Positions 21,219 to 34,105 of a DNA stretch of 40,568 nucleotides are shown here, in pieces. Position 1 is the stretch's first letter; the number at the start of each line of letters is the position of its first letter. The stretch covers positions 1-40,568 of the forward strand of contig JAQTTQ010000008.1 of assembly GCA_028710685.1 (NCBI GenBank), written 5' to 3'. The notes beneath the pieces were generated by a model. That model was not told the DNA's origin. It did no database searches and saw nothing but the letters and a program-made list of their open reading frames with translations. Source of the DNA: Candidatus Omnitrophota bacterium. Its GTDB lineage: Bacteria; Omnitrophota; Gorgyraeia; Gygaellales; Profunditerraquicolaceae. Made by a program: the position numbers and the translations under genes.

Positions 21219-21535
21219 TTTATCTCTACGTCTACTCCTGAGGGCAGATTAAGCTTTCTTAACGAATCAATCGTCTTTGCTGTAGGCTCAAATATATCGA
21301 TCAGCCTTTTATGCGTAGAGAGCTCAAACTGCTCGCGTGATTTTTTATCAATTACCGGCGAGCGCAAAACAGTATATACCTGGCGCTTTTTAGGCAGCGG
21401 TACAGGACCGGATATTTTAGCACCGGTCCTTTTTACCGTCTCAACAATCTCTAAGACCGCCTGATCCAATAAACGATGATCGTAGGCCTTTAACTTTATA
21501 CGTATCTTCTGCTCGTTTGACATATTTTTAGGCAA
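21215..21535 (-). CDS. rpsJ: 30S ribosomal protein S10 (start may be 21523)
   Basis: [48 protein letters not shown] at 21523 would remove the overlap with tuf. Confidence 0.96.
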   Translation of the reverse strand: MPKNMSNEQKIRIKLKAYDHRLLDQAVLEIVETVKRTGAKISGPVPLPKKRQVYTVLRSPVIDKKSREQFELSTHKRLIDIFEPTAKTIDSLRKLNLPSGVDVEIK

Positions 21536-22733
21536 TAACCTCGGTAACTACACCTGCGCCTACCGTACGCCCGCCTTCACGGATAGCAAAACGCGACTCT
21601 TTCTCCATGGCGATAGGTATGATTAATTCAACCTCAAAAGTCACATTGTCTCCGGGCATAACCATCTCAACTCCCGCAGGCAAAGCAACATTACCGGTAA
21701 CATCAGTAGTCCTAAAATAAAACTGAGGCCGATAACCTTTAAAAAACGGCGTATGCCTGCCGCCTTCCTCTTTAGTCAGGATATAAACCTGGGCCTTAAA
21801 CTTGGTGTGCGGGGTAATGGATTTCGGTGCGGCAATAACCATGCCACGCTCAATATCCTTTCTCTCAACGCCTCTTAATAAAAGGCCTACATTGTCTCCT
21901 GCCTGCCCTTCATCGAGAAGCTTACGGAACATTTCAATACCCGTAACAACCGTAGATTTTACTTCCGGCCTTAAACCAATTAACTCAACGGTATCGTTAA
22001 GCTTGACCTTACCGCGTTCAATCCTTCCTGTTCCTACCGTACCCCTACCTTCAATACTAAAGACATCTTCCACAGCCATAAGTAAGGGCTTATCGAGGTC
22101 TCTCACCGGTAAAGGTATAAAATCATCGCAGGCCTTGATCAAATCTAAGATTGGCTTGCAATCAGCACTATTAGGATCATTAGCCGCTGCCATCGCCTTA
22201 GATGAGCTTCCCCTGATAATAGGAGTCTTATCTCCCGGGTAACCGTATTTAGTAAGCAACTCTCTGATTTCCATCTCTACTAAATCCAGAAGCTCATTAT
22301 CAGTAACTAAATCCACCTTATTTAAAAATACAACCATAGAAGGAACATTTACCTGGCGTGCTAAAAGAATATGCTCTCTGGTCTGAGGCATAGGGCCGTC
22401 AGCAGCGGAGACAACCAATATAGCGCCATCCATCTGGGCTGCGCCGGTAATCATATTCTTAATATAGTCGGCATGGCCGGGGCAATCGATATGCGCGTAG
22501 TGGCGTGCATCTGATTCGTACTCAACATGGGCAACGGAAATAGTAACAACCTTTGTCTCATCCCTTACCGTACCGCCCTTAGCGATATCTGCGTATTCTC
22601 TGGCTGTTGCCTTACCCATCTTCGCTAATACGTTAGTAATCGCAGCAGTCAAGGTAGTCTTTCCGTGATCAATGTGGCCAATAGTTCCGATATTTACGTG
22701 TGGCTTACTTCGCACAAACTTTTCTTTAGCCAT
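21528..22733 (-). CDS. tuf: Translation elongation factor Tu, variant switch I
   Basis: 401 aa; [48 protein letters not shown]; switch I reads [24 protein letters not shown] at 22741-22747. Confidence 0.97.
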   Translation of the reverse strand: MAKEKFVRSKPHVNIGTIGHIDHGKTTLTAAITNVLAKMGKATAREYADIAKGGTVRDETKVVTISVAHVEYESDARHYAHIDCPGHADYIKNMITGAAQMDGAILVVSAADGPMPQTREHILLARQVNVPSMVVFLNKVDLVTDNELLDLVEMEIRELLTKYGYPGDKTPIIRGSSSKAMAAANDPNSADCKPILDLIKACDDFIPLPVRDLDKPLLMAVEDVFSIEGRGTVGTGRIERGKVKLNDTVELIGLRPEVKSTVVTGIEMFRKLLDEGQAGDNVGLLLRGVERKDIERGMVIAAPKSITPHTKFKAQVYILTKEEGGRHTPFFKGYRPQFYFRTTDVTGNVALPAGVEMVMPGDNVTFEVELIIPIAMEKESRFAIREGGRTVGAGVVTEVIA

Positions 22734-22751
22734 TTCTTTTCCTCCTTATTT

Positions 22752-24857
22752 TTAAAGACTCTTTCTCGTAGAACCCGTAGAAGCAAATCCTGTAATAATC
22801 TTTTCTGATATATGTGAAGGCACTTCCGTATAAAAAGAAGGCTCCATTGTATATGATGCACGCCCTTGTGTCAAGGATCTTAATATAGTTGCATAATTAA
22901 AAACTTCAGCCAGAGGAATGTGTGCTCGGACCGTGCGCAGATTAAGGCGCTGCGCAAGAGAAGCTATTTTTGCCCGTCGAGAACTTAGGTCACCGATAAC
23001 CTGGCCCATGAATTCTTCCGGCACAACAACTTCGATATCCATAATCGGCTCCAATAAAATCGGCCCGCCTTTTCTTAAACCATCGCTGAACGCTAATGAA
23101 CCGGCCATCTTAAAAGCCAATTCGGACGAATCAACTTCATGGAAAGAACCATCGACTAAAATAACCTTTACATCGGTAACAGGATATCCGGCCAATACTC
23201 CGCTTTTTGCCGAGCCGATAACACCCTGCTTTACCGCTGGGATAAATTCACGCGGGATTGCACCGCTCTTAATTTTATCTTCAAAGGTAATTCCCGTACC
23301 AGGGGTTTCTTGCGGTTCCATCTCCAGGACACAATGCCCATACTGGCCTCGCCCTCCGCTCTGAGAAATAAACTTACCTACTGACCTGATTTTCTTAGTC
23401 AAGGTCTCCCTGTAAGCAACCTGAGGCTGGCCTACCTGAGCCTCTACATTAAACTCACGCAAAATCCGGTCTATAATAATCTCCAGATGCAGCTGCCCCA
23501 TACCGGCAATAAGTGTTTGGCCGGTCTCCTGGTTATAGCTTACACGGAAAGATGGGTCCTCTTCTTCTAATTTATGCAGGGCCAATCCAAGCTTCTCCTG
23601 CGCATCTTTTGACTTTGGCTCGATAGCCTGTTGAAGGACCGGCTCGGGAAAACGCATTGCCTCAATAAGTATAGGGTTCTTTTCCGTACAAAGCGTCTCT
23701 CCGGTCTTCGTCTCCTTTAACCCTACCGCAGCAGCAATATCTCCGCAGGTAATACTATTAGCTATCTCCTGGTGATTAGCATGCATTTTAACAATCTTGG
23801 TAACTCTCTCCCTTACTCTTTTAGAAGCATTATAAATATATGAGCCTGCCTCCAGGGTCCCGGAATAAACACGCACATAATTAATCTTTCCTACATACGG
23901 GTCTGTCGCTACCTTAAAACAAAGTGCGCAAAAAGGGGCTTTTTCCGAAGCCTTGATCTCCTCAAACTCTCCGGTCTCAGGATGCATCCCCTTAATAGCA
24001 GGCACATCCAAAGGAGAAGGCAAGTAATCCTTAACCGCATCTAAAACTAACTGCACGCCTTTATTCTTAAAGGCAGAACCGCAGAGAACCGGAACAAACT
24101 TATTGGCAACAACACTTCTTCTTATCGCTGACTTTAATTCCGCGGCGCTGATTTCTTTACCGTGAAGATAATCCTCCATAATCTTATCATCTACCTCTGC
24201 CAGGCGCTCTACCATAACCGTGTGCATCTTTATAACCTCAGGCATTGCCTCAGGAGGAATTTCCCTTATCTCCATCTCCTTGCCTAAATCATCCATATAA
24301 TAAAACATCCTTTTCTCGATCAGATCAACAATACCGTTAAAGGAAGCCTCTTTGCCTAAGGGATACTGTATAGCTGCGGCATTTGTTCCCAACCTCTTGT
24401 GCATCTGGTCAATTACTTCCAAGAAATTAGCCCCTGTCCTATCCATTTTATTAACAAAGGCAATCCTGGGAACCTGGTAACGGTCAGCCTGGCGCCAAAC
24501 AGTCTCTGTCTGCGGCTGTACTCCGCCGACTCCGCAAAAGACTACCACCGCACCATCCAATACCTTCAAAGACCTCTCTACCTCAATAGTAAAATCAACA
24601 TGGCCGGGGGTATCGATAAGATTAATGCTGATATCCTTCCAGGTACAGGTAGTAGCGGCAGAGGTGATAGTAATGCCTCTCTCCTGCTCCTGAACCATCC
24701 AGTCCATAGTAGCGGTACCATCATGCACCTCACCCAGCTTATAATTCTTCCCCGCATAAAATAATATACGTTCACTGGTAGTGGTCTTACCCGCATCTAT
24801 ATGTGCGATAATCCCGATATTCCTTAATTTTTCCAGAGCTATTTTTTCCATTACCAC
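22752..24857 (-). CDS. fusA: Translation elongation factor G (start may be 24851)
   Basis: 701 aa; [56 protein letters not shown]. Confidence 0.98.
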   Translation of the reverse strand: MVMEKIALEKLRNIGIIAHIDAGKTTTSERILFYAGKNYKLGEVHDGTATMDWMVQEQERGITITSAATTCTWKDISINLIDTPGHVDFTIEVERSLKVLDGAVVVFCGVGGVQPQTETVWRQADRYQVPRIAFVNKMDRTGANFLEVIDQMHKRLGTNAAAIQYPLGKEASFNGIVDLIEKRMFYYMDDLGKEMEIREIPPEAMPEVIKMHTVMVERLAEVDDKIMEDYLHGKEISAAELKSAIRRSVVANKFVPVLCGSAFKNKGVQLVLDAVKDYLPSPLDVPAIKGMHPETGEFEEIKASEKAPFCALCFKVATDPYVGKINYVRVYSGTLEAGSYIYNASKRVRERVTKIVKMHANHQEIANSITCGDIAAAVGLKETKTGETLCTEKNPILIEAMRFPEPVLQQAIEPKSKDAQEKLGLALHKLEEEDPSFRVSYNQETGQTLIAGMGQLHLEIIIDRILREFNVEAQVGQPQVAYRETLTKKIRSVGKFISQSGGRGQYGHCVLEMEPQETPGTGITFEDKIKSGAIPREFIPAVKQGVIGSAKSGVLAGYPVTDVKVILVDGSFHEVDSSELAFKMAGSLAFSDGLRKGGPILLEPIMDIEVVVPEEFMGQVIGDLSSRRAKIASLAQRLNLRTVRAHIPLAEVFNYATILRSLTQGRASYTMEPSFYTEVPSHISEKIITGFASTGSTRKSL

Positions 24858-25321
24858 CTAAAATGCGCAAAGGCCTTATTACTCTCAGCCATCTTATGCG
24901 TATCATCCCTCTTTTTAATTGCCGAACCCTCTCCCTTATAAGCTGAGATGATCTCCTCGGCTAACTTTTGTTCCATGGGTTTGCCTTTTTTATTCTGGGC
25001 AAAATCACGTATCCAGCGCAGGGCAATTGAAGTGCCGCGTTCCTGGCGCACCTCGATAGGAACCTGATAAGTTGCTCCGCCTACGCGCCTAGGCTTAACC
25101 TCCAGGCGCGGCCTGGCATTATCTAATGCCTTGTAAAAAACCTTCAGGATATCCTGTTCGTTTAAATTCTTCTGTACAATCTCAAAGGCGCCGTAAACAA
25201 TTCTCTCGGCTATGGATTTTTTACCCTTAAGCATGACCATATTTACAAATTTAGCCACTACCTTGCTATTAAACTTTGGGTCAGCTAATATTACTTTTTC
25301 CTGAGCTTTTCTTCGTCTCAT
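24851..25321 (-). CDS. rpsG: 30S ribosomal protein S7
   Basis: 156 aa; [24 protein letters not shown] ... VEVRQERG-like [18 protein letters not shown]. Confidence 0.98.
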   Translation of the reverse strand: MRRRKAQEKVILADPKFNSKVVAKFVNMVMLKGKKSIAERIVYGAFEIVQKNLNEQDILKVFYKALDNARPRLEVKPRRVGGATYQVPIEVRQERGTSIALRWIRDFAQNKKGKPMEQKLAEEIISAYKGEGSAIKKRDDTHKMAESNKAFAHFRW

Positions 25322-25689
25322 TTCGGTCTCTTCGCTCCGTATTTAGAACGCCCTCTCCTTCTGGCAGCTACGCCTGCGGCATCCAATGTGCCTCTTACTA
25401 TATGATACCTTACACCGGGTAAATCCTTAACACGCCCGCCCCTGACTAAAACTATGGAATGCTCCTGTAAATTATGGCCCTCACCGGGTATATAAGCAGT
25501 TACCTCGATTCCTGTAGTAAGCCTAACCCTGGCGATCTTACGAAGGGCTGAGTTAGGTTTCTTAGGGGTCATGGTACGTACCTGCAGGCAAACCCCTCTT
25601 CTCTGGGGACAGGCCTTTAAGGCAGGCGACTTGCTCTTTTTATTCCTTGATATCCTTCCGGCTCTGATTAACTGTGAAATTGTAGGCAT
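25318..25689 (-). CDS. rpsL: 30S ribosomal protein S12
   Basis: 123 aa; [12 protein letters not shown] ... [27 protein letters not shown] ... [17 protein letters not shown]. Confidence 0.98.
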   Translation of the reverse strand: MPTISQLIRAGRISRNKKSKSPALKACPQRRGVCLQVRTMTPKKPNSALRKIARVRLTTGIEVTAYIPGEGHNLQEHSIVLVRGGRVKDLPGVRYHIVRGTLDAAGVAARRRGRSKYGAKRPK

Positions 25690-25707
25690 ATTTTAATCTT
25701 CCTATTC

Positions 25708-28700
25708 TTAGTTTTCCTGTTTCTCAGCTGAATCTGCACTTACACTCTCCGATGCCACCTTCATAACCTCAATATCCCTATGGGTATAAAAACCAGTTCC
25801 TGCCGGGATTAAGTGCCCGACGATAACATTCTCTTTTAATCCAAAAAGCTCATCGCGCTTTCCGGATGTTGCAGCCTCAGTTAATACCCTGGTTGTCTCC
25901 TGGAAGCTGGCCGCCGAGATAAAACTCTCGGTAGTCAGGGATGCCTTGGTTATACCTAATAATAAAGGTGTGGCCACCGCAGGTTTCTGGCCTTTTTTAA
26001 TAACCCGGGTATTCTCTTTCTGGAATGTCCATTTATCCACCTGCTGGGTTGCCAAAAACTCCGTTTCGCCCGGATCTTCAACCCTTACCTTCTTGAGCAT
26101 CTGGCGGATAATAACTTCAATATGCTTATCATTAATACGCACGCCCTGCAGACGGTAAACTTCCTGAACTTCATTAACTAAATACTCCTGCAAAACCTTA
26201 TCGCCGCAAACCCTTAAGATATCCTGTAAAACTACCGGGCCCTCAGTTAATTGTTGTCCGGCATCTACCTTATCACCCTTATAAACATTAGGATGCTTTC
26301 CGTGAGGTATGACATATTCCCTCTGCATACCCGTAGTTGATTTTACTATAATAACACGCTGGCCCTTCTTAGTTTCGCCGAATTCTACAAAACCGTCTAT
26401 TTCGCTGATCACCGCCGGATCCTTAGGCCTTCTTGCTTCAAATAACTCAGCTACACGAGGAAGACCACCGGTAATATCCCTAGTCTTAACTACCATACGG
26501 GGAATTTTTGCCAAAAGGTCGCCGCCGTTTACCTGCTGCCCGTCTTTTACCAAAATATGCGCGCCGATAGGAATCGGATAAATCCCGGCAACTTCATTGG
26601 AAGAATCAAGAATAACAATTTGAGGGTGGTATTCCTGCTTATGCTCTACAACTACCCTCTCGGTAAGCTTGGTAACTGAATTCAACTCTTCCTTTACCGT
26701 AATATCCTCTTTTAAATCTTCATATTTAACCGTGCCGGCAACTTCAGTCAAAACCGGTATAGTGTAAGGATCCCACTGGATAAAAGCAATATCCTTATTA
26801 ACCTCTCCCCCATCCTCAACACCGATAAAAGCACCCTGCGGAACAGGGAAACGCTCTAATTCTCTTCCCTGTTTATCGTTAATACTGACGGACCCGTTAC
26901 GGTTTAAAACAACAAATTCTTTATTCTTGGCGGTTACCCTCAAGTTGTGATACTTGATAACACCTTTATTCTTAGATTTTATGAAAGACTGCTCGACTTT
27001 TCTGGAAGCAGTACCGCCGATATGAAAGGTTCTCATGGTTAACTGCGTTCCGGGTTCACCGATACTCTGTGCGGCTATTACGCCCACTGCCTCACCCAGC
27101 TCAACCATCCTTCCCGTAGCCAGATTCCTGCCGTAACACTTAGTACAGACTCCGCGCCCATTTTCACAGGTTAATACACTACGGATACGTATCTTCTCAA
27201 TCCCCAGCCTCTCAATCATATCCGCGCGTTCCTCGGTTATCTCGCTGCCCGACTCAACAATAACCTCATCGGTAATAATATCAACTATGCTATCTAAGGC
27301 AACCCTGCCTACAATGCGGTCCTTTAAGGAAACAACCTCCTCATCGCCTTCAATAATGGCGGCAACAGTAATGCCATTTAATGTGCCGCAGTCCTCTTCT
27401 GCAACAATTACCTCTTGAGCGACATCTACGAGCCTACGGGTTAAATAGCCTGCATCGGCTGTCTTTAATGCGGTATCCGCCAAACCTTTTCGCGCTCCGT
27501 GAGTCGAAATAAAATATTCTAAAACATTTAATCCTTCCCTGAAATTAGCCGTAATAGGGCTTTCAATAATCTCTCCTGAAGGCTTTGCCATAAGGCCTCT
27601 CATCCCGGCAAGCTGCCTTACCTGAAGCCTGGAGCCTCTAGCCCCGGAGTCGGCCATCATGAATATAGGATTGAACCTATCCATACCCTTAAATAAGAAA
27701 TCAGAAACCTGGTCTGTAGCGTGCGTCCAGATATCGATTATCTTAGCCTTTCTTTCACTGTCGGTAATGATACCCTTACGGTACTGGTCCTCTACCTTAG
27801 CCACTTTTTGCTTGGCATCAACCAAAACTTCCTTTTTCTCTTCGGGGACACATAAATCGTCTATGCCTATAGATATGCCGCCTAAAGTACCCATTTCAAA
27901 ACCAAGCTTCTTGATATCATCTAATAAGGTAATCGTAGCGCCATGGCCAAACCTCTTATAACACTCCACCACGATATCCGAGACCTTTGTTTTATTAAGC
28001 TCCTTATTTACATAACCGAATTCGGCAGGCAAAACCTGATTAAAGATAACCCTGCCCACAGTAGTAGTAATATTTTGTTTAAGCGCAGTAAGCTTTTTAT
28101 CATCCAGGTCAAAAAAGTTATATATCCTTAGGGTGATAGCAGCATTCAGCTCAACCGCCCCGTCATTATAGGCAATTATTACTTCCTCGCTGTTTGAAAA
28201 AGCCTTCCCCTCACCCTTAGCCCCCGACTTCTCCTTGGTTAAATAAGATACGCCCAGGATAATATCCTGCGTAGGCGCAACCACCGGCCTTCCATCAGCA
28301 GCGGAAAAAACATTATTCGCCGAAAGCATTAATATTTTAGCCTCTAGCTGTGATTCCAGGGAGAGCGGAACATGCACCGCCATCTGGTCTCCGTCAAAAT
28401 CTGCATTGAAAGCAGTACAAACTAAAGGATGTATTTTAATAGACTTACCTTCTATCAGCAGGGGCTGAAATGCCTGAATACCTAAGCGATGCAGCGTAGG
28501 GGCTCGGTTTAAAAGAACCGGATGATCTTTAATTACCTCATCCAAAATATCCCAAACCTCAATCTTGCCGCGTTCCACCATCCTGCGGGCGCCTTTTATA
28601 GTATGCACAAAACCTTTTTCTCTTAACTTCTTTATAATAAAAGGCTCAAATAGCTCTAGGGCCATCTGTTTAGGAAGCCCGCATTCATGAAGCTTTAATT

Positions 28701-29748
28701 CCGGCCCGACAACGATTACGGAACGTCCGGAATAATCAACGCGCTTACCCAAAAGATTCTGCCTAAACCTTCCCTGTTTCCCTTTTAACATATCGGAAAG
28801 GGATTTTAAAGGCCGGTTGTTAGCGCCCATTACTGCCTTTCCATGCCTTCCGTTATCCAGCAAGGCATCAACAGCTTCTTGGAGCATGCGCTTTTCGTTG
28901 CGGATAATAATCTCAGGCGCATTTAACTCTACCAGCTTCTTTAAACGGTTATTACGATTAATTACGCGGCGATACAAATCATTAAGATCAGAAGTTGCAA
29001 ACCTTCCGCCATCTAGAGGAACTAAGGGCCTTAAATCAGGAGGGATGACCGGGACAATATCCAATATCATCCACTCCGCATGATTACCGGATTTCTTGAA
29101 ATCTTCGATAACCTTAAGGCTTTTTAAGACCTTGCGGTTACCTAAGGCATCCTTGGATTTCTCAAGGCTCCGGCGCAACTTCCTGCACTGAGCATCTAAA
29201 TCTAAATTCTTCAAAAGATCCCGTATTGCCTCAGCCCCGATCCTGGCCTTAAAATTAGCGCCGTATTTTAAAAGGGCCTCTTGGTATTTTTCCTCCGAAA
29301 GAAGTTCTTTCATCTTCAAAGGAGTTGTGCCGGGATCAACAACTACATACTCCTCGTAATATATAATCTTCTCTAAGTCGCGTAAACCTATATCTAAAAG
29401 TGCCGACATGCGTGAGGGTACCGCTTTAAAAAACCAGATATGGGTAACCGGTGTTGCCAGATCAATATGGCCCATTCTCTCTCTTCTTACGCTTGAGCGG
29501 TCAACAGTCACCTGGCAGCGGTCACAGGTAATCCCCTTGAACTTGATGCCTTTGTATTTTCCGCAATTACACTCCCAATCACGAACCGGCCCGAATATCT
29601 TTTCGCAGAATAAGCCGTCCTTTTCCGGTTTTAAGGTACGGTAATTAATGGTCTCGGCCTTCTTTACTTCACCCTTAGACCATGACTTTATTACCTGCCC
29701 GGAAGCAATCTTTATTGAAATACTATCAAATGAAACTATTTCATCCAT
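25708..29748 (-). CDS. rpoC: DNA-directed RNA polymerase subunit beta'
   Basis: 1346 aa; active-site [12 protein letters not shown]; Zn motifs [19 protein letters not shown] and [13 protein letters not shown]. Confidence 0.99.
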   Translation of the reverse strand: MDEIVSFDSISIKIASGQVIKSWSKGEVKKAETINYRTLKPEKDGLFCEKIFGPVRDWECNCGKYKGIKFKGITCDRCQVTVDRSSVRRERMGHIDLATPVTHIWFFKAVPSRMSALLDIGLRDLEKIIYYEEYVVVDPGTTPLKMKELLSEEKYQEALLKYGANFKARIGAEAIRDLLKNLDLDAQCRKLRRSLEKSKDALGNRKVLKSLKVIEDFKKSGNHAEWMILDIVPVIPPDLRPLVPLDGGRFATSDLNDLYRRVINRNNRLKKLVELNAPEIIIRNEKRMLQEAVDALLDNGRHGKAVMGANNRPLKSLSDMLKGKQGRFRQNLLGKRVDYSGRSVIVVGPELKLHECGLPKQMALELFEPFIIKKLREKGFVHTIKGARRMVERGKIEVWDILDEVIKDHPVLLNRAPTLHRLGIQAFQPLLIEGKSIKIHPLVCTAFNADFDGDQMAVHVPLSLESQLEAKILMLSANNVFSAADGRPVVAPTQDIILGVSYLTKEKSGAKGEGKAFSNSEEVIIAYNDGAVELNAAITLRIYNFFDLDDKKLTALKQNITTTVGRVIFNQVLPAEFGYVNKELNKTKVSDIVVECYKRFGHGATITLLDDIKKLGFEMGTLGGISIGIDDLCVPEEKKEVLVDAKQKVAKVEDQYRKGIITDSERKAKIIDIWTHATDQVSDFLFKGMDRFNPIFMMADSGARGSRLQVRQLAGMRGLMAKPSGEIIESPITANFREGLNVLEYFISTHGARKGLADTALKTADAGYLTRRLVDVAQEVIVAEEDCGTLNGITVAAIIEGDEEVVSLKDRIVGRVALDSIVDIITDEVIVESGSEITEERADMIERLGIEKIRIRSVLTCENGRGVCTKCYGRNLATGRMVELGEAVGVIAAQSIGEPGTQLTMRTFHIGGTASRKVEQSFIKSKNKGVIKYHNLRVTAKNKEFVVLNRNGSVSINDKQGRELERFPVPQGAFIGVEDGGEVNKDIAFIQWDPYTIPVLTEVAGTVKYEDLKEDITVKEELNSVTKLTERVVVEHKQEYHPQIVILDSSNEVAGIYPIPIGAHILVKDGQQVNGGDLLAKIPRMVVKTRDITGGLPRVAELFEARRPKDPAVISEIDGFVEFGETKKGQRVIIVKSTTGMQREYVIPHGKHPNVYKGDKVDAGQQLTEGPVVLQDILRVCGDKVLQEYLVNEVQEVYRLQGVRINDKHIEVIIRQMLKKVRVEDPGETEFLATQQVDKWTFQKENTRVIKKGQKPAVATPLLLGITKASLTTESFISAASFQETTRVLTEAATSGKRDELFGLKENVIVGHLIPAGTGFYTHRDIEVMKVASESVSADSAEKQEN

Positions 29749-32700
29749 TATTTCGCCTTTTCTGTCCGGATATCCAATCCCAGACCCTGCAATTCTTTAA
29801 TCAAAACATTAAATGACTCAGGGGTACCGTGAGTCAAACGCTGTTCGCCTTTAACAATAGCCTCGTAAATCCTGGTCCTTCCCGAAACATCGTCACTCTT
29901 AACCGTCAGCATCTCCTGAAGGCTGAATGCCGCACCATAAGCTTCCAGAGCCCAAACCTCCATCTCTCCCAGCCTCTGTCCGCCAAACTGCGCTTTACCG
30001 CCAAGAGGCTGCTGAGTAACTAATGAGTACGGGCCGATCGAACGTGCGTGTATCTTTTCGTCGACTAAATGGATAAGCTTCATAATATACATATAGCCGA
30101 CAGTAACCCTATGATTAAATGGTTCACCGGTATACCCGTCATAAAGGGTAGTCTTTCCGTCTTCAGGCAAACCTGCTTTCTTAAGCATATCCTTAATTTC
30201 TGCCTCACTTGCTCCGTCAAAAACCGGAGTACCTACATATAGGCCTAACATTTTAGCTGCCCAGCCTAAATGGCATTCCAATATCTGCCCTACATTCATA
30301 CGGGAAGGAACGCCTAAAGGGTTAAGGACTACCTCAACCGGAGTTCCATCAGCCATATAAGGCATATCCTCTTCCGGAACTATCCTGGCCACAACACCCT
30401 TATTTCCATGTCGCCCGGCAAGCTTGTCGCCCTCAGCTATCCTACGCTTAGTGGCGATATAAACTACCACCCTTTTTAAGACTCCCGCAGGAAGCTGATC
30501 CCCGCGCCTTACCTTCTCAATCTCCTGCTCTTCTTCTGAAATCAGCTCTTGCACCTGTTCATCAAAAGAGGCAGCCAAAATCTTTGCCTCTTCATTGTCG
30601 CTAAAATCATACTTCTCGACCTTCTTCTTATCTACCCCTAAAAGCTGAGAAAGCCTTACTATTTTCTCAGTCTGAACAAATTCGATCTCTTGTTTATAAT
30701 AAGCTTTTAATTCCCGTATCTTGGATAATTCTTTCGTTTTTTCTTCTTTTGTCTTTCTGCCGCGGTCCTTGCGGGAGAAAACATGCACATCTATAACAAC
30801 ACCCTCAACTCCCGGCGGCACTATAAGCGATGTATCGCGCACGTCACCGGCCTTCTCTCCGAATATAGCCCTTAAAAGCCGCTCCTCCGGAGAGGGCTCT
30901 GAGTCAGTCTTAGGGGTAATCTTGCCTACTAATATATCCCCGGGGGCAACTTCTGAACCTACACAAATTATCCCGTTTTCATCCAGATTAGCTAAGGCCT
31001 CTTCGCTGACATTGGGAATATCGCGAGTTATCTCTTCATTGCCAAGTCTGGTCTCCGTGGCTTCAATTTCAAATTCCTCTATATGAATAGATGTGAAGGT
31101 GTCCTGTTTAATCAATTTCTCGCTAATCAGGATTGCATCTTCAAAGTTATACCCACGCCATGGCATAAAAGCTACCAGAACATTCTTTCCTAAAGCCAAT
31201 TCTCCCTCTTTAGTACCTATGCCATCGGCAATAATATCTCCCTTTTCAATCCTATCTCCCAGCTTAACGATCGGACGCTGATTCAAGCAGGTATCATTAT
31301 TGGTACGCAGGAATTTCTTTAAATGATAGATTTTTTTACCTACTGTAATAGAGGAAGAATCTACGCTGGTTACCTTACCGCTATCTTCGGAGACGACTAC
31401 GGTACCTGAATCACGGGCAACCTTTTCCTCCATTTGGGTACCGACAACCGGGGCCTCCGTAATCATAAGCGGAACTCCCTGCCTTTGCATATTCGAACCC
31501 ATAAGGGCCCTATTCGCATCATCATGCTCCAAGAAAGGAATTAATGAGGCGGCTACGGAAACTAACTGCTTAGGCGAAACATCCATATACTGGACTTCCT
31601 TAGCAGGGACTTTCGGGAAATCATCTTTATAGCGGCAGGATACCTCTTTTTCTACAAAATAACCATTCTCATCTAAGGCCGCATTAGCCTGGGCAATAAC
31701 CTTATCTTCTTCGATATCAGCAGTGAGATACTCTATCTTTTTAGTCACCCTTCCATCTTCAACCTTGCGGTAAGGAGTCTCTAAGAGCCCCAAGGTATTA
31801 ACCCTTGCAAAAGTACTCAAGGAGGCGATTAAACCGATATTGGGGCCTTCAGGAGTTTCAATAGGGCAAACCCTTCCGTAATGAGAAGGGTGAATATCCC
31901 TAACCTCAAAGCCTGCACGCTCGCGCGATAAGCCCCCCGGCCCTAAGGCGCTTAACCTTCTCTTATGGGTCATCTCTGCTAAAGGATTTATCTGATCCAT
32001 AAACTGAGAAAGCTGGGAACGGGCGAAGAAATCGCGGATCTGGTTGGATAACAGCTTCGAATTAATCAGATAATGCACGTTAAGAGTATCAAATTCCCCC
32101 AACAGGCTCAACCTCTCTCGTATGGATCTTTCCACGCGGCTTAACCCGATACGGATCTGATTCTGGACTAACTCCCCAACCGTTTTGATACGGCGGTTTC
32201 CCAGATGGTCTATATCATCGATCTTACCGACATCAGAATTGAGATTAATCAGGTATTCTATTACCTTAATTATAGTATCTGAATCCAATATCCTCTTATC
32301 CAGAGAAACATTCATGCCTAATTTTCTATTTAATATAAACCTTCCGGCTCTTTCAAGGTCATAACGGGCAGGATCAAAAAATAACCTATAAAATAAAGCT
32401 TCGGCAGCCTCTTTTGTAACCGGCTCCGTAGGGCGCATCTTACGATAGAAGTCAATGTAGGCTTCCTCTTTATTCTTAGTATAATCTTTTTTAAGGGTAT
32501 TAATGATTTCGGGGTACTCTTTGCCGAATGCTGCGATGATATCTTTGTCCTCTGAGAAACCCAGTATTCTCAAAATCTGGGTAGCGGGAAAATTCCTGCG
32601 GCGGTCAACGTAGGCCAATACAGTTTCGGTAAGATCATATTTAAACTCAAGCCATGCCCCGCGGTAAGGTATAACCCTGCCATAGAAAATCTTCTTCCCC

Positions 32701-33152
32701 GTAGGATGCTCTTCTTCTTCAAAAGATACTCCCGGAGACCGCTGCAGCTGGCTTACCACTACGCGCTCGTCACCGTTAATAATAAAGGTGCCGGTCTCAG
32801 TCATTAAGGGAAGTTCGCCGAAATATGCGTCTTGCTCCTTAGTCTCCTTAGGAGTGGTCAAGCGGAACTTAACCTTAAGAGGCAAGGCATAGGTTAAACT
32901 TCGGATTTTAGATTCCGCGATATTATATTTCGGCTTACCTAAAGAATAACTTAAGTACTCTAATTTAACTTCCCGATTAGCGCTCTCAATAGGGAAAATC
33001 TCGGAAAAGACTTCCTGTAAACCCTGATTCTTACGTTCAGCAACGGGAACATCCAGCTGCAAGAATTCATAGAAGGCTTCTAACTGCACATCTAAGAGAT
33101 TTGGAATGTTATAGACTTCTTTTAGCTTTGCAAAACTTTTACGCTTAATCAC
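29748..33152 (-). CDS. rpoB: DNA-directed RNA polymerase subunit beta
   Basis: 1134 aa; [81 protein letters not shown]. Confidence 0.99.
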   Translation of the reverse strand: MIKRKSFAKLKEVYNIPNLLDVQLEAFYEFLQLDVPVAERKNQGLQEVFSEIFPIESANREVKLEYLSYSLGKPKYNIAESKIRSLTYALPLKVKFRLTTPKETKEQDAYFGELPLMTETGTFIINGDERVVVSQLQRSPGVSFEEEEHPTGKKIFYGRVIPYRGAWLEFKYDLTETVLAYVDRRRNFPATQILRILGFSEDKDIIAAFGKEYPEIINTLKKDYTKNKEEAYIDFYRKMRPTEPVTKEAAEALFYRLFFDPARYDLERAGRFILNRKLGMNVSLDKRILDSDTIIKVIEYLINLNSDVGKIDDIDHLGNRRIKTVGELVQNQIRIGLSRVERSIRERLSLLGEFDTLNVHYLINSKLLSNQIRDFFARSQLSQFMDQINPLAEMTHKRRLSALGPGGLSRERAGFEVRDIHPSHYGRVCPIETPEGPNIGLIASLSTFARVNTLGLLETPYRKVEDGRVTKKIEYLTADIEEDKVIAQANAALDENGYFVEKEVSCRYKDDFPKVPAKEVQYMDVSPKQLVSVAASLIPFLEHDDANRALMGSNMQRQGVPLMITEAPVVGTQMEEKVARDSGTVVVSEDSGKVTSVDSSSITVGKKIYHLKKFLRTNNDTCLNQRPIVKLGDRIEKGDIIADGIGTKEGELALGKNVLVAFMPWRGYNFEDAILISEKLIKQDTFTSIHIEEFEIEATETRLGNEEITRDIPNVSEEALANLDENGIICVGSEVAPGDILVGKITPKTDSEPSPEERLLRAIFGEKAGDVRDTSLIVPPGVEGVVIDVHVFSRKDRGRKTKEEKTKELSKIRELKAYYKQEIEFVQTEKIVRLSQLLGVDKKKVEKYDFSDNEEAKILAASFDEQVQELISEEEQEIEKVRRGDQLPAGVLKRVVVYIATKRRIAEGDKLAGRHGNKGVVARIVPEEDMPYMADGTPVEVVLNPLGVPSRMNVGQILECHLGWAAKMLGLYVGTPVFDGASEAEIKDMLKKAGLPEDGKTTLYDGYTGEPFNHRVTVGYMYIMKLIHLVDEKIHARSIGPYSLVTQQPLGGKAQFGGQRLGEMEVWALEAYGAAFSLQEMLTVKSDDVSGRTRIYEAIVKGEQRLTHGTPESFNVLIKELQGLGLDIRTEKAK

Positions 33153-33171
33153 GTTTTATTTTTCCTTAATG

Positions 33172-33558
33172 TTATTTTAACTCTACGGTCGCACCGGTTG
33201 CTTCCAACTTCTTCTTTATTTCTTCAGCTTCCTCTTTAGTAGCGCCGTCTTTGACCGATTTAGGGGCTGCATCAACCAAATCCTTAGCTTCTTTTAAACC
33301 AAGGTTAGTGATCGTGCGGACCTCTTTAATAACCGAGATTTTATTTCCGCCGGCACTTGTTAAAACTACCGAAAAGGTAGATTTTTCTTCAGCCGCAGGA
33401 GCAGCGCCAGCCTGAGCACCCGCTGCCGGAGCAGCCATCATCGGCATATTTGCCTTCACCCCGAATTTATCCTCCAGGGCCTTGACTAAATCCGATAATT
33501 CTAAGACGGTCATCTCTTCTATGGACTTAATCATATCGTCTAATTTTACGCTTGCCAT
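33172..33558 (-). CDS. rplL: 50S ribosomal protein L7/L12
   Basis: 128 aa; [22 protein letters not shown] ... [51 protein letters not shown] at 33565-33571. Confidence 0.98.
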   Translation of the reverse strand: MASVKLDDMIKSIEEMTVLELSDLVKALEDKFGVKANMPMMAAPAAGAQAGAAPAAEEKSTFSVVLTSAGGNKISVIKEVRTITNLGLKEAKDLVDAAPKSVKDGATKEEAEEIKKKLEATGATVELK

Positions 33559-33571
33559 TTGTTTCCTCCTT

Positions 33572-34099
33572 TTAACTTTCTTTTTTCTGTTTTATCTGAT
33601 CTATACAATAAACAAATTTCGCCAATATCTGATTTAGGGTAATTACTATTCCTGATATTGGCGAATTTAATGTCATCACAACCTGCGCCCTTAAAACCTC
33701 TTTAGAGGCAAGCTTGGACATCGCCTCGATATCCGATTTTTCCAACACCTTGTCTTTTAAAGAACCGCCTTCGATTTTAAGCTGCTCATGCTCTTTAACA
33801 AATTCAAAAAGGGATTTTGAGATAGCCACGGGTTCGTCTTTAATAAAAACCATCCCGCAAGGCCCTTCGATATTCTTTACCAGAACTTCTAATCCTGAAT
33901 CCTTTAAGGCCCTGCGTGCGACGCTATTTTTAACTACAAAAAGCGAAGCCTTGGAACCTTTAAGGGTCTGCCTTAAAGAACATAGGTCAGGACTGGCAAC
34001 ACCCGAATACTTTATAATAAAAACAGCATCAGAATCCTTAAGCGTAGTTTTAATCCTACTCTCTGACACCTCTTTAAAAACTAATCCTATCTTTTTCAT
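33572..34099 (-). CDS. rplJ: 50S ribosomal protein L10
   Basis: 175 aa; [24 protein letters not shown]; located between rplA and rplL. Confidence 0.95.
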   Translation of the reverse strand: MKKIGLVFKEVSESRIKTTLKDSDAVFIIKYSGVASPDLCSLRQTLKGSKASLFVVKNSVARRALKDSGLEVLVKNIEGPCGMVFIKDEPVAISKSLFEFVKEHEQLKIEGGSLKDKVLEKSDIEAMSKLASKEVLRAQVVMTLNSPISGIVITLNQILAKFVYCIDQIKQKKES

Positions 34100-34105
34100 A
34101 TTTTA

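Noticed and set aside
24578-24796. Minus-strand 72-aa ORF inside fusA (and similar minus-strand ORFs at 34426..34638 in rplA and 40098..40391 in lptD)
   Set aside because: Alternate-frame ORFs within conserved genes; no RBS or motif support.
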